Below are positions 51,271 through 61,964 of a DNA stretch of 64,000 nt, piece by piece. Numbering within the stretch: position 1 is the first letter of the stretch; each line of letters opens with the position of its first letter. Below the pieces are notes generated by a model that searched no databases, was not told where the DNA came from, and worked only from the letters and a program-made list of their open reading frames with translations. The position numbers and the translations under genes were made by a program. The DNA comes from Burkholderia catarinensis. GTDB lineage: Bacteria > Pseudomonadota > Gammaproteobacteria > Burkholderiales > Burkholderiaceae. The DNA is taken from positions 186,001-250,000 of the forward strand of contig NZ_MDEQ02000011.1 of the NCBI RefSeq assembly GCF_001883705.2, written 5' to 3'.

Positions 51271-51747
51271 ATGAACCGATTTTCCAAGCGTTTCGGCCCG
51301 CTCGCCGCGCACCGCCCGCAACCCGTGTCCGAAGTGCTCGGCCGCACCGATGCATTCACGGCGCTGCGCGCTGGCGTCGAGCAAATCGCGTCGCTGCAGC
51401 GCGATCTGTCCGCGCTCCTGCCCGACTATCTGGCGAATCATGTCGACCCGGGCTTCATCAAGGACGGCACCCTGACCCTCTTTGCCGCGCACAATGCGCT
51501 GGCCGCCCGGCTGCGACAGGTCGAGCCGCGGCTGCTCGGCGATCTCCAGAAGCGCGGCTGGCCCGTCTCGGCGCTGCGCGTGCGCGTGCGTCCGAAGGAC
51601 GCGCCGGAGCCGCCGCACGTGAAACAGGCGCGGATGACGTCGGTCGGCGCCGCCGCATTGCGCGATCTCGCCGAACACCTCGAACCGTCGTCGCTGCAGG
51701 CCGCGCTCGCGCGGATGGCGGCACGGCATGGCGCGAAATCGCGCTGA
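51271..51747 (+). CDS. DUF721 / DciA-like protein
   Basis: 158 residues. N-terminal VSEVLGRTDAFTALRAGVEQI, then a KH-like region with GTLTLFAAHNALAARLRQVEPRLL and ALRVRVRP, fit the DUF721 family, whose studied members (DciA) act as ancestral loaders or operators of the replicative helicase. The start at 51271 gives a family-like N-terminus. The neighbourhood secA-dciA-lpxC is seen in other proteobacteria. The C-terminal ~45 residues are not conserved-looking. Confidence 0.82.
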   Translation: MNRFSKRFGPLAAHRPQPVSEVLGRTDAFTALRAGVEQIASLQRDLSALLPDYLANHVDPGFIKDGTLTLFAAHNALAARLRQVEPRLLGDLQKRGWPVSALRVRVRPKDAPEPPHVKQARMTSVGAAALRDLAEHLEPSSLQAALARMAARHGAKSR

Positions 51748-51775
51748 CGGCACGCGGCGTCGGCCGTGTCCGGCC

Positions 51776-51809
51776 AATAAAAAAGCGGCCCGCAGGCCGC
51801 ATTTTTATT
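51776..51809. terminator. bidirectional terminator between dciA-like gene and lpxC
   Basis: AATAAAAAAGCGGCC / GGCCGCATTTTTATT palindrome with CGCA loop. Convergent genes on both sides. Confidence 0.88.
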
Positions 51810-51827
51810 GCCGGTGCCGAACGCCGG

Positions 51828-52745
51828 TCAGGCGAACGCAGTCTGTGCGTCGAATGCGAAGCCCCGCGGCGCAGCCTGCGGATCGTCGAACGTGACGACC
51901 TCGTATGCGTCCTCGTGTGCGAGCAGCTCGCGCAGCAGCGCGTTGTTCAGCCCGTGGCCCGACTTGTACGCCGTGTACGACGCCAGCAGCGGATGGCCGA
52001 TCACGTACAGGTCGCCGATCGCGTCGAGCATCTTGTGCTTCACGAACTCGTCGTCGTAGCGCAGCCCGTCGTTGTTCAGGATGCGGTACTCGTCGAGCAC
52101 GATCGCGTTGTCCATGCTGCCGCCGCGCGCCAGGCCCATTTCGCGCAGCATCTCGGCCTCATGCGCGAAGCCGAACGTGCGCGCGCGCGCGATCTCGCGC
52201 ACATACGACGTATTCGCGAAATCGACTTCGAGCTCCTGGCCGGTCTTGTCGACGGCCGGGTGACGGAAGTCGATCGAGAACTTCAGCTTGAAGCCGAAGT
52301 ACGGATCGAGACGCGCGAACTTGTCGCCGTCACGGATTTCGACCGTCTTATTCACCTTGATGAAGCGCTTCGGCGCGTTCTGCTCCTCGATCCCGGCGGA
52401 CTGGATCAGGAACACGAAGGTCGCCGCGCTGCCATCCATGATCGGGATTTCCTCGGCCGTCACGTCGACATAGAGGTTGTCGATGCCCAGGCCGGCGCAC
52501 GCCGACATCAGGTGCTCGACGGTCGACACGCGCACGCCATCCTTCTGCAGCACCGACGCGAGCCGCGTGTCGCCGATCGACGTCGCCGCGGCGGGAATGT
52601 CGACGGGCGTGGGAAGGTCGACGCGCGAAAAGACGATGCCCGTGCCGGGCGCTGCGGGACGGAGCGTCAGCTCGATCTTGCGACCCGAGTGGACACCGAT
52701 ACCCACGGTCTTCACGATGGATTTGATGGTGCGCTGCTTCAGCAT
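51828..52745 (-). CDS. lpxC: UDP-3-O-acyl-N-acetylglucosamine deacetylase
   Basis: 305 residues, zinc enzyme committing lipid A synthesis. Zinc ligands are in STVEHLMSA (His78) and [14 protein letters not shown] (His and Asp); the catalytic His is in [32 protein letters not shown] is also typical. The start at 52745 ([11 protein letters not shown]) is the conserved N-terminus. It ends the dcw transcription direction. A minus-strand TATAAT (52806-52801) about 55 bases upstream is a possible own promoter -10, without a clear -35. Confidence 0.97.
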   Translation of the reverse strand: MLKQRTIKSIVKTVGIGVHSGRKIELTLRPAAPGTGIVFSRVDLPTPVDIPAAATSIGDTRLASVLQKDGVRVSTVEHLMSACAGLGIDNLYVDVTAEEIPIMDGSAATFVFLIQSAGIEEQNAPKRFIKVNKTVEIRDGDKFARLDPYFGFKLKFSIDFRHPAVDKTGQELEVDFANTSYVREIARARTFGFAHEAEMLREMGLARGGSMDNAIVLDEYRILNNDGLRYDDEFVKHKMLDAIGDLYVIGHPLLASYTAYKSGHGLNNALLRELLAHEDAYEVVTFDDPQAAPRGFAFDAQTAFA

Positions 52746-52985
52746 GGTGTTCTTCGTCGCGATTGAAGATATCAATCAGGAGTTATATTCGATAGACGAG
52801 ATTATAGCGTAATTCCCTATTCAACGCTGTTTGAAACTGCGTATCAATCTGTTTCTGCAGTTTACCCGCGCCGATACGGGACGGGCCGATGCCCGGAACG
52901 GAGGCGTTTCCGGTCATCAGCCCGTGTTACAACTGCCCTGAGGCCGGTGAGCAGCGTTGCCGGAAGGCAACGGCGCACCGCACGA

Positions 52986-53492
52986 TCAGGACGTCAACGT
53001 CGCGAGAACACTCGCCGCATCGCTCACTTCGAATTTGCCCGGCGCTTCGACGGCCAGCGTCTTGACCACACCGCCGTCAATCACCATCGCGTAGCGCAGG
53101 GAACGAATTCCCATGCCACGCGCGGACAAATCCTGCGTCAGCCCCAGCGCATGAGTGAAAGCCGCGCTGCCGTCCGCCATCATGCGCACCTTGCCCGCGG
53201 TGTGCAGATCACGTCCCCATGCGCCCATCACGAATGCGTCGTTGACGGACACGCACCAGATCTCGTCGATACCCGCCGAGCGCAGTTGCTCGGCGTGCTC
53301 GACGTAGCCCGGCACATGCTGCGCCGAACAGGTCGGCGTGAAAGCGCCCGGCAATCCGAAGATCACCACCCGCTTTCCCGCGACCTGGTCGCGCGCGCTG
53401 CAGGCGTTCGGCCCCAGCGTGCAGCCTTCGCGCGCGTCGTCGATGTACTCGAACAATTGCGCGTCGGGCAGCGTGTCGCCCACTTGAATCAT
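52986..53492 (-). CDS. peroxiredoxin of the Prx5/AhpE-like type
   Basis: 168 residues. The peroxidatic Cys55 is in FGLPGAFTPTCSAQHVPG, the characteristic Prx5 signature; NDAFVMGAWGRDL and the C-terminal ARGMGIRSLRYAMVIDGG fit. It detoxifies peroxides, probably with glutathione or glutaredoxin. The start has GAGGGA about 8 bases upstream. It lies between ftsZ and lpxC, a position normally directly joined in enteric bacteria. Confidence 0.93.
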   Translation of the reverse strand: MIQVGDTLPDAQLFEYIDDAREGCTLGPNACSARDQVAGKRVVIFGLPGAFTPTCSAQHVPGYVEHAEQLRSAGIDEIWCVSVNDAFVMGAWGRDLHTAGKVRMMADGSAAFTHALGLTQDLSARGMGIRSLRYAMVIDGGVVKTLAVEAPGKFEVSDAASVLATLTS

Positions 53493-53680
53493 GGCTGGTC
53501 CCTCATAGCGATACGGTTTTTCAGCGTGTTGCGGACAGCATGGTCCATCCCGCCCCGCTTGAGCGAAGAGGGCACGTTTCCCGGCCCGGCGTCGCAGCCG
53601 ACGCGGCCTGTCGTGGTCCGTAGCATCCGTCACGCCGGCGATACCGCGGCGATTTCGCCGCGGCTTCGCCTGTGTTTGCG

Positions 53681-54877
53681 TCAGTCAGCCTGCTTGCGCA
53701 GGAAAGCCGGGATGTCGTACGTGTCGACACCCTTCTCCTGCAGCGCCTGCACGTGCGATGCCGCGGTTTCGCGCGAATTGCGCCACACCGCCGGCGTATC
53801 GAGCGCGCCGTAGTCGGCCGTGCTGACGTGATGCGGTTGCGCATAGCCGTGCGATACCGCGCTGACCGGCTGGTTGTCGGTACCCGTGCGCAGCAGCGTC
53901 ATCGGTGCCGACTGCTGCTTCTTCGCCGCACGGCCCAGACCCGTCGCCACGACCGTCACGCGCAGTGCATCGCCCATCGCGTCGTCGTACACCGCACCGA
54001 AGATCACCGTCGCATCTTCCGCCGCGTAGCTCTTGATCGTGTTCATCACTTCGCGCGTTTCCGACAGGCGCAGCGAACGGCTCGACGTGATGTTGACCAG
54101 CACGCCGCGCGCGCCCGACAGATCGACGCCTTCGAGCAGCGGGCTCGCCACGGCCTGTTCCGCCGCGAGGCGTGCGCGATCGACGCCGGCGACCGTCGCC
54201 GTGCCCATCATCGCCTTGCCCTGCTCGCCCATCACCGTCTTCACGTCTTCGAAGTCGACGTTCACGAGGCCATCGACGTTGATGATTTCCGCGATGCCTG
54301 CGACCGCGTTGTTCAACACGTCATCCGCGCACTGGAAGCACTTGTCCATCTCGGCGTCGTCGCCCATCACGTCGAACAGCTTGTCGTTCAGAACGACGAT
54401 CAGCGAGTCGACGTGATCCTCCAGTTGCTGCGAACCGGCTTCGGCGACGCGCATGCGCTTGCCGCCTTCGAACTCGAACGGCTTGCTGACGACACCGACC
54501 GTCAGAATGCCCATCTCCTTCGCGATCTGCGCGACCACCGGTGCCGCGCCCGTGCCCGTACCGCCGCCCATGCCGGCCGTGATGAACACCATGTGCGCGC
54601 CGCGCAGTGCGTCGGCGATGCGCTCACGCGCTTCTTCCGCTGCCGCACGGCCCATTTCCGGCTTCGCACCGGCGCCGAGGCCCGTGTTGCCAAGCTGGAT
54701 CACCGACGATGCACGCGAACGCGACAGCGCCTGCGCGTCCGTGTTCATCACGATGAAGTCGACGCCCTGCACGCCGCGGTTGATCATGTGCTGTACGGCA
54801 TTGCCGCCAGCGCCGCCAACACCCACCACCTTGATGATGGTGCCGTTGGTTTCGGTTTCCAGCATTTGGAATTCCAT
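53681..54877 (-). CDS. ftsZ: cell division GTPase FtsZ
   Basis: 398 residues. Tubulin signature GGGTGTGAAPVVA and the N-terminal IKVVGVGGAGGNAVQHM; T7 loop region NVDFEDVKTVM. A variable linker precedes the conserved C-terminal tail DIPAFLRKQAD, which binds FtsA and ZipA-type partners. It forms the Z-ring. The start at 54877 (MEFQMLETE) has GGAGG 6 bases upstream. It is 112 bases downstream of ftsA, room for an additional promoter. Confidence 0.98.
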   Translation of the reverse strand: MEFQMLETETNGTIIKVVGVGGAGGNAVQHMINRGVQGVDFIVMNTDAQALSRSRASSVIQLGNTGLGAGAKPEMGRAAAEEARERIADALRGAHMVFITAGMGGGTGTGAAPVVAQIAKEMGILTVGVVSKPFEFEGGKRMRVAEAGSQQLEDHVDSLIVVLNDKLFDVMGDDAEMDKCFQCADDVLNNAVAGIAEIINVDGLVNVDFEDVKTVMGEQGKAMMGTATVAGVDRARLAAEQAVASPLLEGVDLSGARGVLVNITSSRSLRLSETREVMNTIKSYAAEDATVIFGAVYDDAMGDALRVTVVATGLGRAAKKQQSAPMTLLRTGTDNQPVSAVSHGYAQPHHVSTADYGALDTPAVWRNSRETAASHVQALQEKGVDTYDIPAFLRKQAD

Positions 54878-54989
54878 TGTTGCCTCCGTCAAGAGAATTA
54901 CTGCTACTCGGCCGTTATTCGGCAGGAGATCGGGCAACCCCCTGTCGCGCGCCAGCCGCCGGCACCGGCGCGAATTTCGATTCGGTTCG

Positions 54990-56222
54990 TCAGAAGTTGC
55001 TCAGGAACCATTCCTTCATCCGCGAGAACACCTGCCCCGCGTTGCCGGACTGCACGGCGACCTTGCGGCCACGCATGCGCTGAGCGCTGCCTTCGACGAG
55101 CAGCCCCATCGCCGTCGAGTAGCGCGGATTGCGCACGACGTCGGAGAGGCCGCCTGCATACTCCGGCGCGCCGATGCGCACCGGTTTCAGGAAAATGTCT
55201 TCGCCGAGCTCGACCATGCCCGGCATCATCGCGGCACCGCCGGTAATGACCACGCCGGAGCTCAGCAGTTCTTCGTAACCCGATTCGCGCACGACCTGCT
55301 GCACGAGCGAGAACAGTTCCTCGACGCGCGGCTCGATCACCGCGGCGAGCGCCTGGCGCGACAGCGTGCGCGGGCCGCGTTCGCCGAGACCCGGCACCTC
55401 GACCATCTCGTCCGGATCGGCGAGCGCCTGCTTCGCGATCCCGTAGCCGACCTTGATGTCTTCCGCATCCGGCGTCGGCGTGCGCAGCGCCATCGCAATG
55501 TCGCTCGTGATCTGGTCGCCGGCGATCGGAATCACCGCGGTGTGGCGGATCGCGCCTTCGGCGAAGATCGCGATATCGGTCGTGCCGCCGCCGATGTCGA
55601 CGAGCACCACGCCGAGATCCTTCTCGTCTTCCGTCAGCACGGCCAGCGACGACGCGAGCGGCTGCAGGATCAGGTCGTTCACTTCGAGCCCGCAGCGGCG
55701 CACGCACTTGACGATGTTCTGCGCGGCGCTCACCGCGCCCGTCACGATGTGCACCTTCACCTCGAGGCGGATGCCGCTCATCCCGATCGGCTCGCGCACG
55801 TCTTCCTGGCCGTCGATGATGAATTCCTGCGTGAGGATGTGCAGCACCTGCTGGTCGGTCGGGATGTTGATCGCCTTCGCGGTCTCGATCACGCGCGCGA
55901 CGTCGGTCTGCGTGACCTCCTTGTCCTTGATCGCGACCATCCCGCTCGAGTTGAAGCTGCGGATGTGGCTGCCCGCGATCCCCGTGAACACGTTGGTGAT
56001 CTTGCAGTCGGCCATCAGTTCGGCTTCCTCGAGCGCGCGCTGGATCGACTGCACGGTGGCCTCGATGTTGACCACCACGCCTTTCTTCAGACCCTTCGAC
56101 TCGCTCTGGCCGAGACCGATCACCTCGTAGTGGCCCTCGCCTTTCAGCTCGGCGACGATGGCCACCACCTTCGACGTGCCGATGTCGAGGGAAACCAGCA
56201 GATCCTTGTAGTCTTTGCTCAT
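54990..56222 (-). CDS. ftsA: cell division protein FtsA
   Basis: 410 residues, actin-like. DYKDLLVSLDIGTSKVVAIV at the start, ATP-binding VVLVDIGGGTTDIAIF and GGAAMMPGMVELGE. The C-terminal amphipathic helix SRMKEWFLSNF tethers it to the membrane. It links FtsZ to the divisome. It follows ftsQ by 26 bases. Confidence 0.98.
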   Translation of the reverse strand: MSKDYKDLLVSLDIGTSKVVAIVAELKGEGHYEVIGLGQSESKGLKKGVVVNIEATVQSIQRALEEAELMADCKITNVFTGIAGSHIRSFNSSGMVAIKDKEVTQTDVARVIETAKAINIPTDQQVLHILTQEFIIDGQEDVREPIGMSGIRLEVKVHIVTGAVSAAQNIVKCVRRCGLEVNDLILQPLASSLAVLTEDEKDLGVVLVDIGGGTTDIAIFAEGAIRHTAVIPIAGDQITSDIAMALRTPTPDAEDIKVGYGIAKQALADPDEMVEVPGLGERGPRTLSRQALAAVIEPRVEELFSLVQQVVRESGYEELLSSGVVITGGAAMMPGMVELGEDIFLKPVRIGAPEYAGGLSDVVRNPRYSTAMGLLVEGSAQRMRGRKVAVQSGNAGQVFSRMKEWFLSNF

Positions 56223-56248
56223 AAAGTGCTCTTGCGTGTGATCTCTCG

Positions 56249-57001
56249 TTACTTCTTGCGCTTGTCGGTATCGGTCAGGAACCGCATGCCTGCCGCGCGA
56301 ATCGCGAATCCGTTCGGATAGCGCAGATCCGCGTACTCGATGTCGTTGCCCCAGCGTTCCGTGACGGCCGGCCATGCTGCGACAAGACGCTGGCTCCGGT
56401 CATGCAGCGATTCGCTGTTGCGCTCCTTGCCCAGCTCGACCTGCATGCCGTTCGACAGCTTCACCGTCCACGCGTACCGCGCCGACAGCGTCACTTCTTC
56501 CGGCGCCGCCTTCAGCGGCGCAAACCATTTCCCGAAGTCGCGGTACCGCGTAACGACTTCCTTCGCACTGCCCTCCGGGCCGTCGAACGCCGGCAGCGCC
56601 TGTTCCAGCTCGCCCTGGTTCGCGGTGAACAGCTCGCCGTCGACGCTCACGAGCTGGTCGCTGCCCCAGGTCCCGAGCGGTTTGTACTCCTCGAGCGTGA
56701 CAGCCAGCGCATTCGGCCACACCCGGCGCACGCTCGCGTGGCGCACCCAGGGCATCTGCTCGAACGCGGCGCGTGCCGTGTCGAGATCGACCGTGAAGAA
56801 ATTGCCCTTCAGCCGGCCGACCACGCCCGCGCGCACCGTCGGCGAGTTGATGTGCTCGGTATCGCCGTCGATCCGGATTTCCCGCAGCGCGAACGTCGGG
56901 CGCTGGATCAGCCAGTAGCAGCCGGCCGCCGCCAACACGAGCAGCAGCAGCGCGTACAGCGCGCTGGCGGCAAGGTTGAGTTGGCGAACGTTGTTCCACA
57001 T
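56249..57001 (-). CDS. ftsQ: cell division protein FtsQ
   Basis: 250 residues. Short cytoplasmic N-terminus, one membrane segment (about 12-33), a POTRA domain (from RPTFALREIRIDGD, about 38-108) and the FtsQ beta domain (RVWPNALAVTLEEYKPLG onward). It recruits FtsB and FtsL in the periplasm. It lies between ddl and ftsA as in other proteobacteria. Confidence 0.96.
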   Translation of the reverse strand: MWNNVRQLNLAASALYALLLLVLAAAGCYWLIQRPTFALREIRIDGDTEHINSPTVRAGVVGRLKGNFFTVDLDTARAAFEQMPWVRHASVRRVWPNALAVTLEEYKPLGTWGSDQLVSVDGELFTANQGELEQALPAFDGPEGSAKEVVTRYRDFGKWFAPLKAAPEEVTLSARYAWTVKLSNGMQVELGKERNSESLHDRSQRLVAAWPAVTERWGNDIEYADLRYPNGFAIRAAGMRFLTDTDKRKK

Positions 57002-57020
57002 ACGTCGTTCCGTTCCTGCG

Positions 57021-57962
57021 TCAGTCGTTGAGCGTGAGCGACAGCACCTTCACGACCAGCTCCGAATAGCTGATGCCGACCGCGCGCGCGGCCTTCGGCG
57101 GCAGCGAGTGGTCGGTCATCCCGGGGGCCGTGTTCACTTCCAGGAAATACGCATTGCCGGCCGCGTCGAGCATGAAATCCGCGCGGCCCCAGTCGGTGCA
57201 GCCGAGCACGTCGAACGCGCGGCGCGCGATGCGCTTCAGTTCCGCCTCCTGTTCGGCCGGCAGGCCGCACGGGATCAGGTACTGCGTGTCATCGGCGACG
57301 TACTTCGCGTGGTAGTCGTAGAACTCGCCCGCCGGCACGATCTTGATCAGCGGCAGGTCGAGATCGCCGGCGATGCACGCGGTGTATTCGCCGCCGCCTT
57401 CGATGCTCTTCTCGACGATCACGATCTTGTCGTGCGTCGCGGCTTCCTCGAGCGCGGCCGGCAGCGCGTCGGCCGTCTTCACCTTCAGCACCGCGACGCT
57501 CGAGCCTTCGCTCGCCGGCTTCACGAACAGCGGCAGGCCCAGCTTCGCAACGATGTCCGTCGCGCGCGCCGCGAGGTCGTCGCCGCGCATCACCGTCTCG
57601 AACGGCGGCGTCGGCACGCCCGTCTGCTGCCACACGAGCTTCGTGCGGAACTTGTCGAGGCCGAGCGCCGACCCGAGCACGCCGCTGCCCGTGTAGCGGA
57701 TCCCGTAGAAATCGAGCGCGCCCTGGATCTGGCCGTTCTCGCCGTAGCCGCCGTGCAGCGCATTGAACGCGCGCACGAAGCCTTCGTCCTTCAGCGCCGA
57801 CAGCGGCCGCTCGGCCGGGTCGAACGGATGCGCATCGACGCCCGCGTCACGCAGGCCCTGCAGCACGAGGCGGCCCGAGGTGAGCGACACCTCGCGCTCG
57901 GCGGATTCGCCGCCGAACAACACCGCCACCTTGCCGAAACGTTTCGGATCGATCCCGCTCAT
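57021..57962 (-). CDS. ddl: D-alanine--D-alanine ligase
   Basis: 313 residues, ATP-grasp. [17 protein letters not shown] at the start, [16 protein letters not shown] for the ATP loop, and the metal/active site [20 protein letters not shown] at the end. It makes the D-Ala-D-Ala dipeptide used by MurF. Of the two types this is the DdlB position in the dcw cluster. It follows murC by one base. Confidence 0.97.
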   Translation of the reverse strand: MSGIDPKRFGKVAVLFGGESAEREVSLTSGRLVLQGLRDAGVDAHPFDPAERPLSALKDEGFVRAFNALHGGYGENGQIQGALDFYGIRYTGSGVLGSALGLDKFRTKLVWQQTGVPTPPFETVMRGDDLAARATDIVAKLGLPLFVKPASEGSSVAVLKVKTADALPAALEEAATHDKIVIVEKSIEGGGEYTACIAGDLDLPLIKIVPAGEFYDYHAKYVADDTQYLIPCGLPAEQEAELKRIARRAFDVLGCTDWGRADFMLDAAGNAYFLEVNTAPGMTDHSLPPKAARAVGISYSELVVKVLSLTLND

Positions 57963-57963
57963 G

Positions 57964-59357
<1,394 letters not shown>

Positions 59358-59361
<4 letters not shown>

Positions 59362-59459
59362 GTCGGCCTCCGCCGGGCCGCCGCAAATTCCGATGGATAT
59401 GCTTTATGGGGGGGCTGCGCCCCGCCAAGCGAACGAAGTGAGCGTGGGGGTTGTTTCAT
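59358..59459 (-). CDS. 33-codon linker ORF between murG and murC
   Basis: The frame begins at ATG 59459, which overlaps the murG stop (ATGA), and ends with TGA 59360-59358, which overlaps the murC start (ATGA). The peptide starts [10 protein letters not shown] and ends EFAARRRPT; no family is recognised. Its first two codons and six bases of context (ATGAAACA) duplicate the start of murC, as if about 98 bases had been inserted into an original murG-murC overlap. The insert contains a G-run and C-run palindrome (GGGGGGGCTGCGCCCC). It is probably translated by coupling. Function may be only to keep coupling intact. Confidence 0.5.
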
Positions 59460-60559
59460 TTATGTTCTTCCAGGTTCGCGCCGGCCGCCTTCGCGCACGC
59501 GCGCGCGACTTCGTCGGTGGCCTCGGGCTTCGCCAGCGAGCGCGAACGTTCCGCCATGACCGCGAGCGACGCCCGCGACTGGCCGCGCAGCCAGTCGGCG
59601 AGCAGTTCCGCCGACAGGTCGCGTTGTTGCACCAGTACCGCCGCGCCTGCATCGGCGAGGAACGCGGCGTTGGTCGTCTGGTGATCGTCGACCGCGTACG
59701 GGAACGGCACGAACAGCGCCGCCACGCCCACCGCCGCGATCTCCGACACCGTCATCGCGCCCGACCGGCAGATCACGAGATCCGCCGCCGCATACGCGGC
59801 CGCCATGTCGTCGATGAACGGCACGAGCCGCACGCCTTCACCGGCCGCGAAACCGGCCGCTTCGTAATTCGCCTTCAGCGCGTCGATGTGCTTCGCGCCG
59901 GCCTGGTGCACGACGCGCGGGCGTTCGTCCGGCGTCAGCATCGCCAGCGCGCGCGGCACGACTTCGTTCAGCGCGGCCGCGCCGAGGCTGCCGCCGACGA
60001 CCAGCACGTTCAGCGGGCCGCTGCGCGATGCATAGCGTGCTTTGGGCGTTTCCGTGCGCGCAAGTTCCACGCGAATCGGATTGCCCGTCCATTCCGCATG
60101 CGGCAGCGCGCCGGGGAACGCGACGAGCACGCGTTTCGCGAGTTTCGCGAGCACCTTGTTCGTCAGGCCCGCGATCGAATTCTGTTCATGCAGCACCAGC
60201 GGACGCCCCGACAGCGCGGTCATCACGCCCGCCGGGAACGTGATGTAGCCGCCCATCCCGAGCACGACGTCCGGCCGTACGCGGCGCAGCGCGCCGAGGC
60301 TCTGCCAGCACGCGCGCAGCAGGTTGAGCGGCAGCGTCAGCTTGGTCTTCAGACCCTTGCCGCGCAGCCCGCCGAACCGCACGTATTCCATCGGAATGCC
60401 GTGCTTCGGCACGAGCGTCGCTTCCATCCCGGCCGGATTGCCGAGCCACACGACGCGCCAGCCCGCCGCCTCCATCCGGTGCGCGACCGCGAGCCCCGGG
60501 AACACATGGCCCCCGGTGCCGCCTGCCATCACCATCAGCGTGCGTCGCGACGCGGTCAT
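59456..60559 (-). CDS. murG: UDP-GlcNAc--undecaprenyl-PP-MurNAc-pentapeptide GlcNAc transferase
   Basis: 367 residues, GT28. The glycine loop [18 protein letters not shown] is near the N-terminus (about 9-26) and the lipid/acceptor loop [13 protein letters not shown] follows. [24 protein letters not shown] and [16 protein letters not shown] complete the set. It converts lipid I to lipid II at the inner leaflet. The start overlaps the stop of a 42-codon ORF on its upstream side; its own stop overlaps the 33-codon ORF. Confidence 0.98.
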   Translation of the reverse strand: MTASRRTLMVMAGGTGGHVFPGLAVAHRMEAAGWRVVWLGNPAGMEATLVPKHGIPMEYVRFGGLRGKGLKTKLTLPLNLLRACWQSLGALRRVRPDVVLGMGGYITFPAGVMTALSGRPLVLHEQNSIAGLTNKVLAKLAKRVLVAFPGALPHAEWTGNPIRVELARTETPKARYASRSGPLNVLVVGGSLGAAALNEVVPRALAMLTPDERPRVVHQAGAKHIDALKANYEAAGFAAGEGVRLVPFIDDMAAAYAAADLVICRSGAMTVSEIAAVGVAALFVPFPYAVDDHQTTNAAFLADAGAAVLVQQRDLSAELLADWLRGQSRASLAVMAERSRSLAKPEATDEVARACAKAAGANLEEHK

Positions 60560-60684
60560 ACCTTCCCTCCGCGCATCAGCAAGAATGAACGAACGTTTTG
60601 GCTACGGCCGCTACGCTTGACTTCGCACGCTTCGCGCACGAAGTCAGCCTTCGCCGAAATCGCGTACTGACGCGGGGAGGTCAT
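60556..60684 (-). CDS. 42-codon linker ORF between ftsW and murG
   Basis: ATG 60684 overlaps the ftsW stop (ATGA), and its TGA (60558-60556) overlaps the murG start (ATGA). The peptide starts [10 protein letters not shown] and ends FLLMRGGKV; the last six residues (MRGGKV) are identical to the last six of FtsW because the DNA is a duplicated ftsW end. GGAGGGAAGGT precedes its ATG, so initiation is plausible. No recognised family. Likely a by-product of a duplication/insertion that preserved coupling. Confidence 0.5.
   Translation of the reverse strand: MTSPRQYAISAKADFVREACEVKRSGRSQNVRSFLLMRGGKV
60618..60646. repeat. small inverted repeat in the ftsW-murG spacer
   Basis: TGACTTCG (60618-60625) with CGAAGTCA (60639-60646), perfect 8-base arms, 13-base spacing containing GCTTCGCG. 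It resembles a short dispersed palindromic unit of the kind scattered between genes in Burkholderia; copy number elsewhere cannot be seen. Confidence 0.6.
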
Positions 60685-60714
60685 ACCTTCCCTCCCCGCA
60701 TCAGTACGCGATTT
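60657..60714. repeat. 24-base inverted repeat with the ftsW stop codon in its loop
   Basis: Arms 60657-60680 and 60691-60714 pair over 24 bases with one mismatch, loop 10 bases (TCATACCTTC). On the minus strand the loop holds the last codons and TGA stop of ftsW and the ATG of the linker ORF. The outer arm copies the end of ftsW (ENRVLMRGG codons) in inverted orientation, so the structure arose by inverted duplication. Confidence 0.85.
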
Positions 60715-61964
60715 TCATAGTCGACCCGCAACAGCACCGCGAGCGAGACGCAGTTCAGCAGAATGCCGGAGCCGCCGTAGCTCACGAGCGGCAGCGTCAG
60801 GCCCTTGGTCGGCAGCAGCCCGAGGTTCACGCCCATGTTGATGAACGTCTGCGCGCCGAACCAGATGCCGATACCCTTCGCCATCAGGCCCGCGAACGTG
60901 CGATCGAGCGCGAGCGCCTGGCGGCCGATCTCGAACGCGCGGCGCACGATCCAGTAGAACAGCAGGATCACGACCAGCACGCCGACGAAGCCGAGCTCCT
61001 CGCCGATCACCGCGAGGATGAAGTCGGTATGCGCTTCCGGCAGGTAGTTCAGCTTCTCGACGCTGCCGCCGAGACCGACGCCGAACCACTCGCCGCGGCC
61101 GAACGCGATCAGCGAGTGCGTGAGCTGGTAGGCCTTGCCCTGCGCGTAGCGCTCGTCCCACGGATCGAGATACGCGAAGATCCGCTCGCGACGCCACGGC
61201 GACAGCCACACCAGCATCGTGAACGTGCCGACCGCCGTCGCGACCAGGCCGCCGAACAGCTTGCCGTTCACACCGCCGAGGAACAGCACGCCCATCGCGA
61301 TCGCGGCGACGACCATGAACGCGCCCATGTCCGGCTCGAGCAGCAGCAGCGCGCCGACCAGGCCGACCGCGAACGCCATCGGCAGGAAGCCCTTCGCGAA
61401 GCTCTGCATGTATTCCTGCTTGCGCACCGTGTAGTTCGCCGCGTAGATCGTCACCGCGAGCTTCATGATTTCCGACGGCTGCATGTTCGTGATGCCGAGC
61501 GGAATCCAGCGGCGCGCACCGTTCACGCCCTTGCCGACGTGCGGAATCAGCACGATCACGAGGCTGACGAGCGCAATCAGGAAGAGATGCGGCGCGTACT
61601 TGTCCCACGTCGACACCGGCACACGGAACGCGATCACCGCCGCGATGAACGCGACGCCGAGCGACACGCAGTGGCGCATCAAGAATGCGTAATCGTGATA
61701 CGACGCGTATTTCGGCGAATCGGGCATCGCGATCGACGCCGAATACACCATCACGACGCCGAGCCCGAGCAGCGCGATCGCCACCCACAGCAGCGAATAG
61801 TCGAAGTCGAGCATCCGCGAACGGCTCGGACGCACGCCGTTGACGACGCTCGCGAGGCCGCCCGTCGCGGCGCGCGTGGCCGACGCGACGCGGCCGCCCG
61901 CGGCGTTGCCGCCGGCATCGCGCCGGTCGTTGAAACGGGAGACGAGGCGATCGGACCAGCTCAT
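60681..61964 (-). CDS. ftsW: lipid II polymerase / division protein FtsW (SEDS family)
   Basis: 427 residues, about ten membrane segments. SEDS motifs are present: [35 protein letters not shown], and [19 protein letters not shown] in the large periplasmic loop. The C-terminal [15 protein letters not shown] is also there. It polymerises septal glycan with FtsI. The N-terminal ~55 residues are a cytoplasmic Ala/Gly/Arg-rich extension. The ATG overlaps the murD stop (ATGA). The 3' end lies in a large inverted repeat. Confidence 0.97.
   Translation of the reverse strand: MSWSDRLVSRFNDRRDAGGNAAGGRVASATRAATGGLASVVNGVRPSRSRMLDFDYSLLWVAIALLGLGVVMVYSASIAMPDSPKYASYHDYAFLMRHCVSLGVAFIAAVIAFRVPVSTWDKYAPHLFLIALVSLVIVLIPHVGKGVNGARRWIPLGITNMQPSEIMKLAVTIYAANYTVRKQEYMQSFAKGFLPMAFAVGLVGALLLLEPDMGAFMVVAAIAMGVLFLGGVNGKLFGGLVATAVGTFTMLVWLSPWRRERIFAYLDPWDERYAQGKAYQLTHSLIAFGRGEWFGVGLGGSVEKLNYLPEAHTDFILAVIGEELGFVGVLVVILLFYWIVRRAFEIGRQALALDRTFAGLMAKGIGIWFGAQTFINMGVNLGLLPTKGLTLPLVSYGGSGILLNCVSLAVLLRVDYENRVLMRGGKV

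Larger units (their letters stand above)
60554..60704. repeat. 26-base direct repeat flanking the ftsW-murG spacer
   Basis: 60554-60579 and 60679-60704 match in 25 of 26 bases (GGTCATACCTTCCCTCC, then G or C, then CGCATCAG). Each copy carries the SD plus ATGA junction, so an ancestral ftsW/murG junction has been duplicated, with about 99 bases between copies. Confidence 0.85.
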
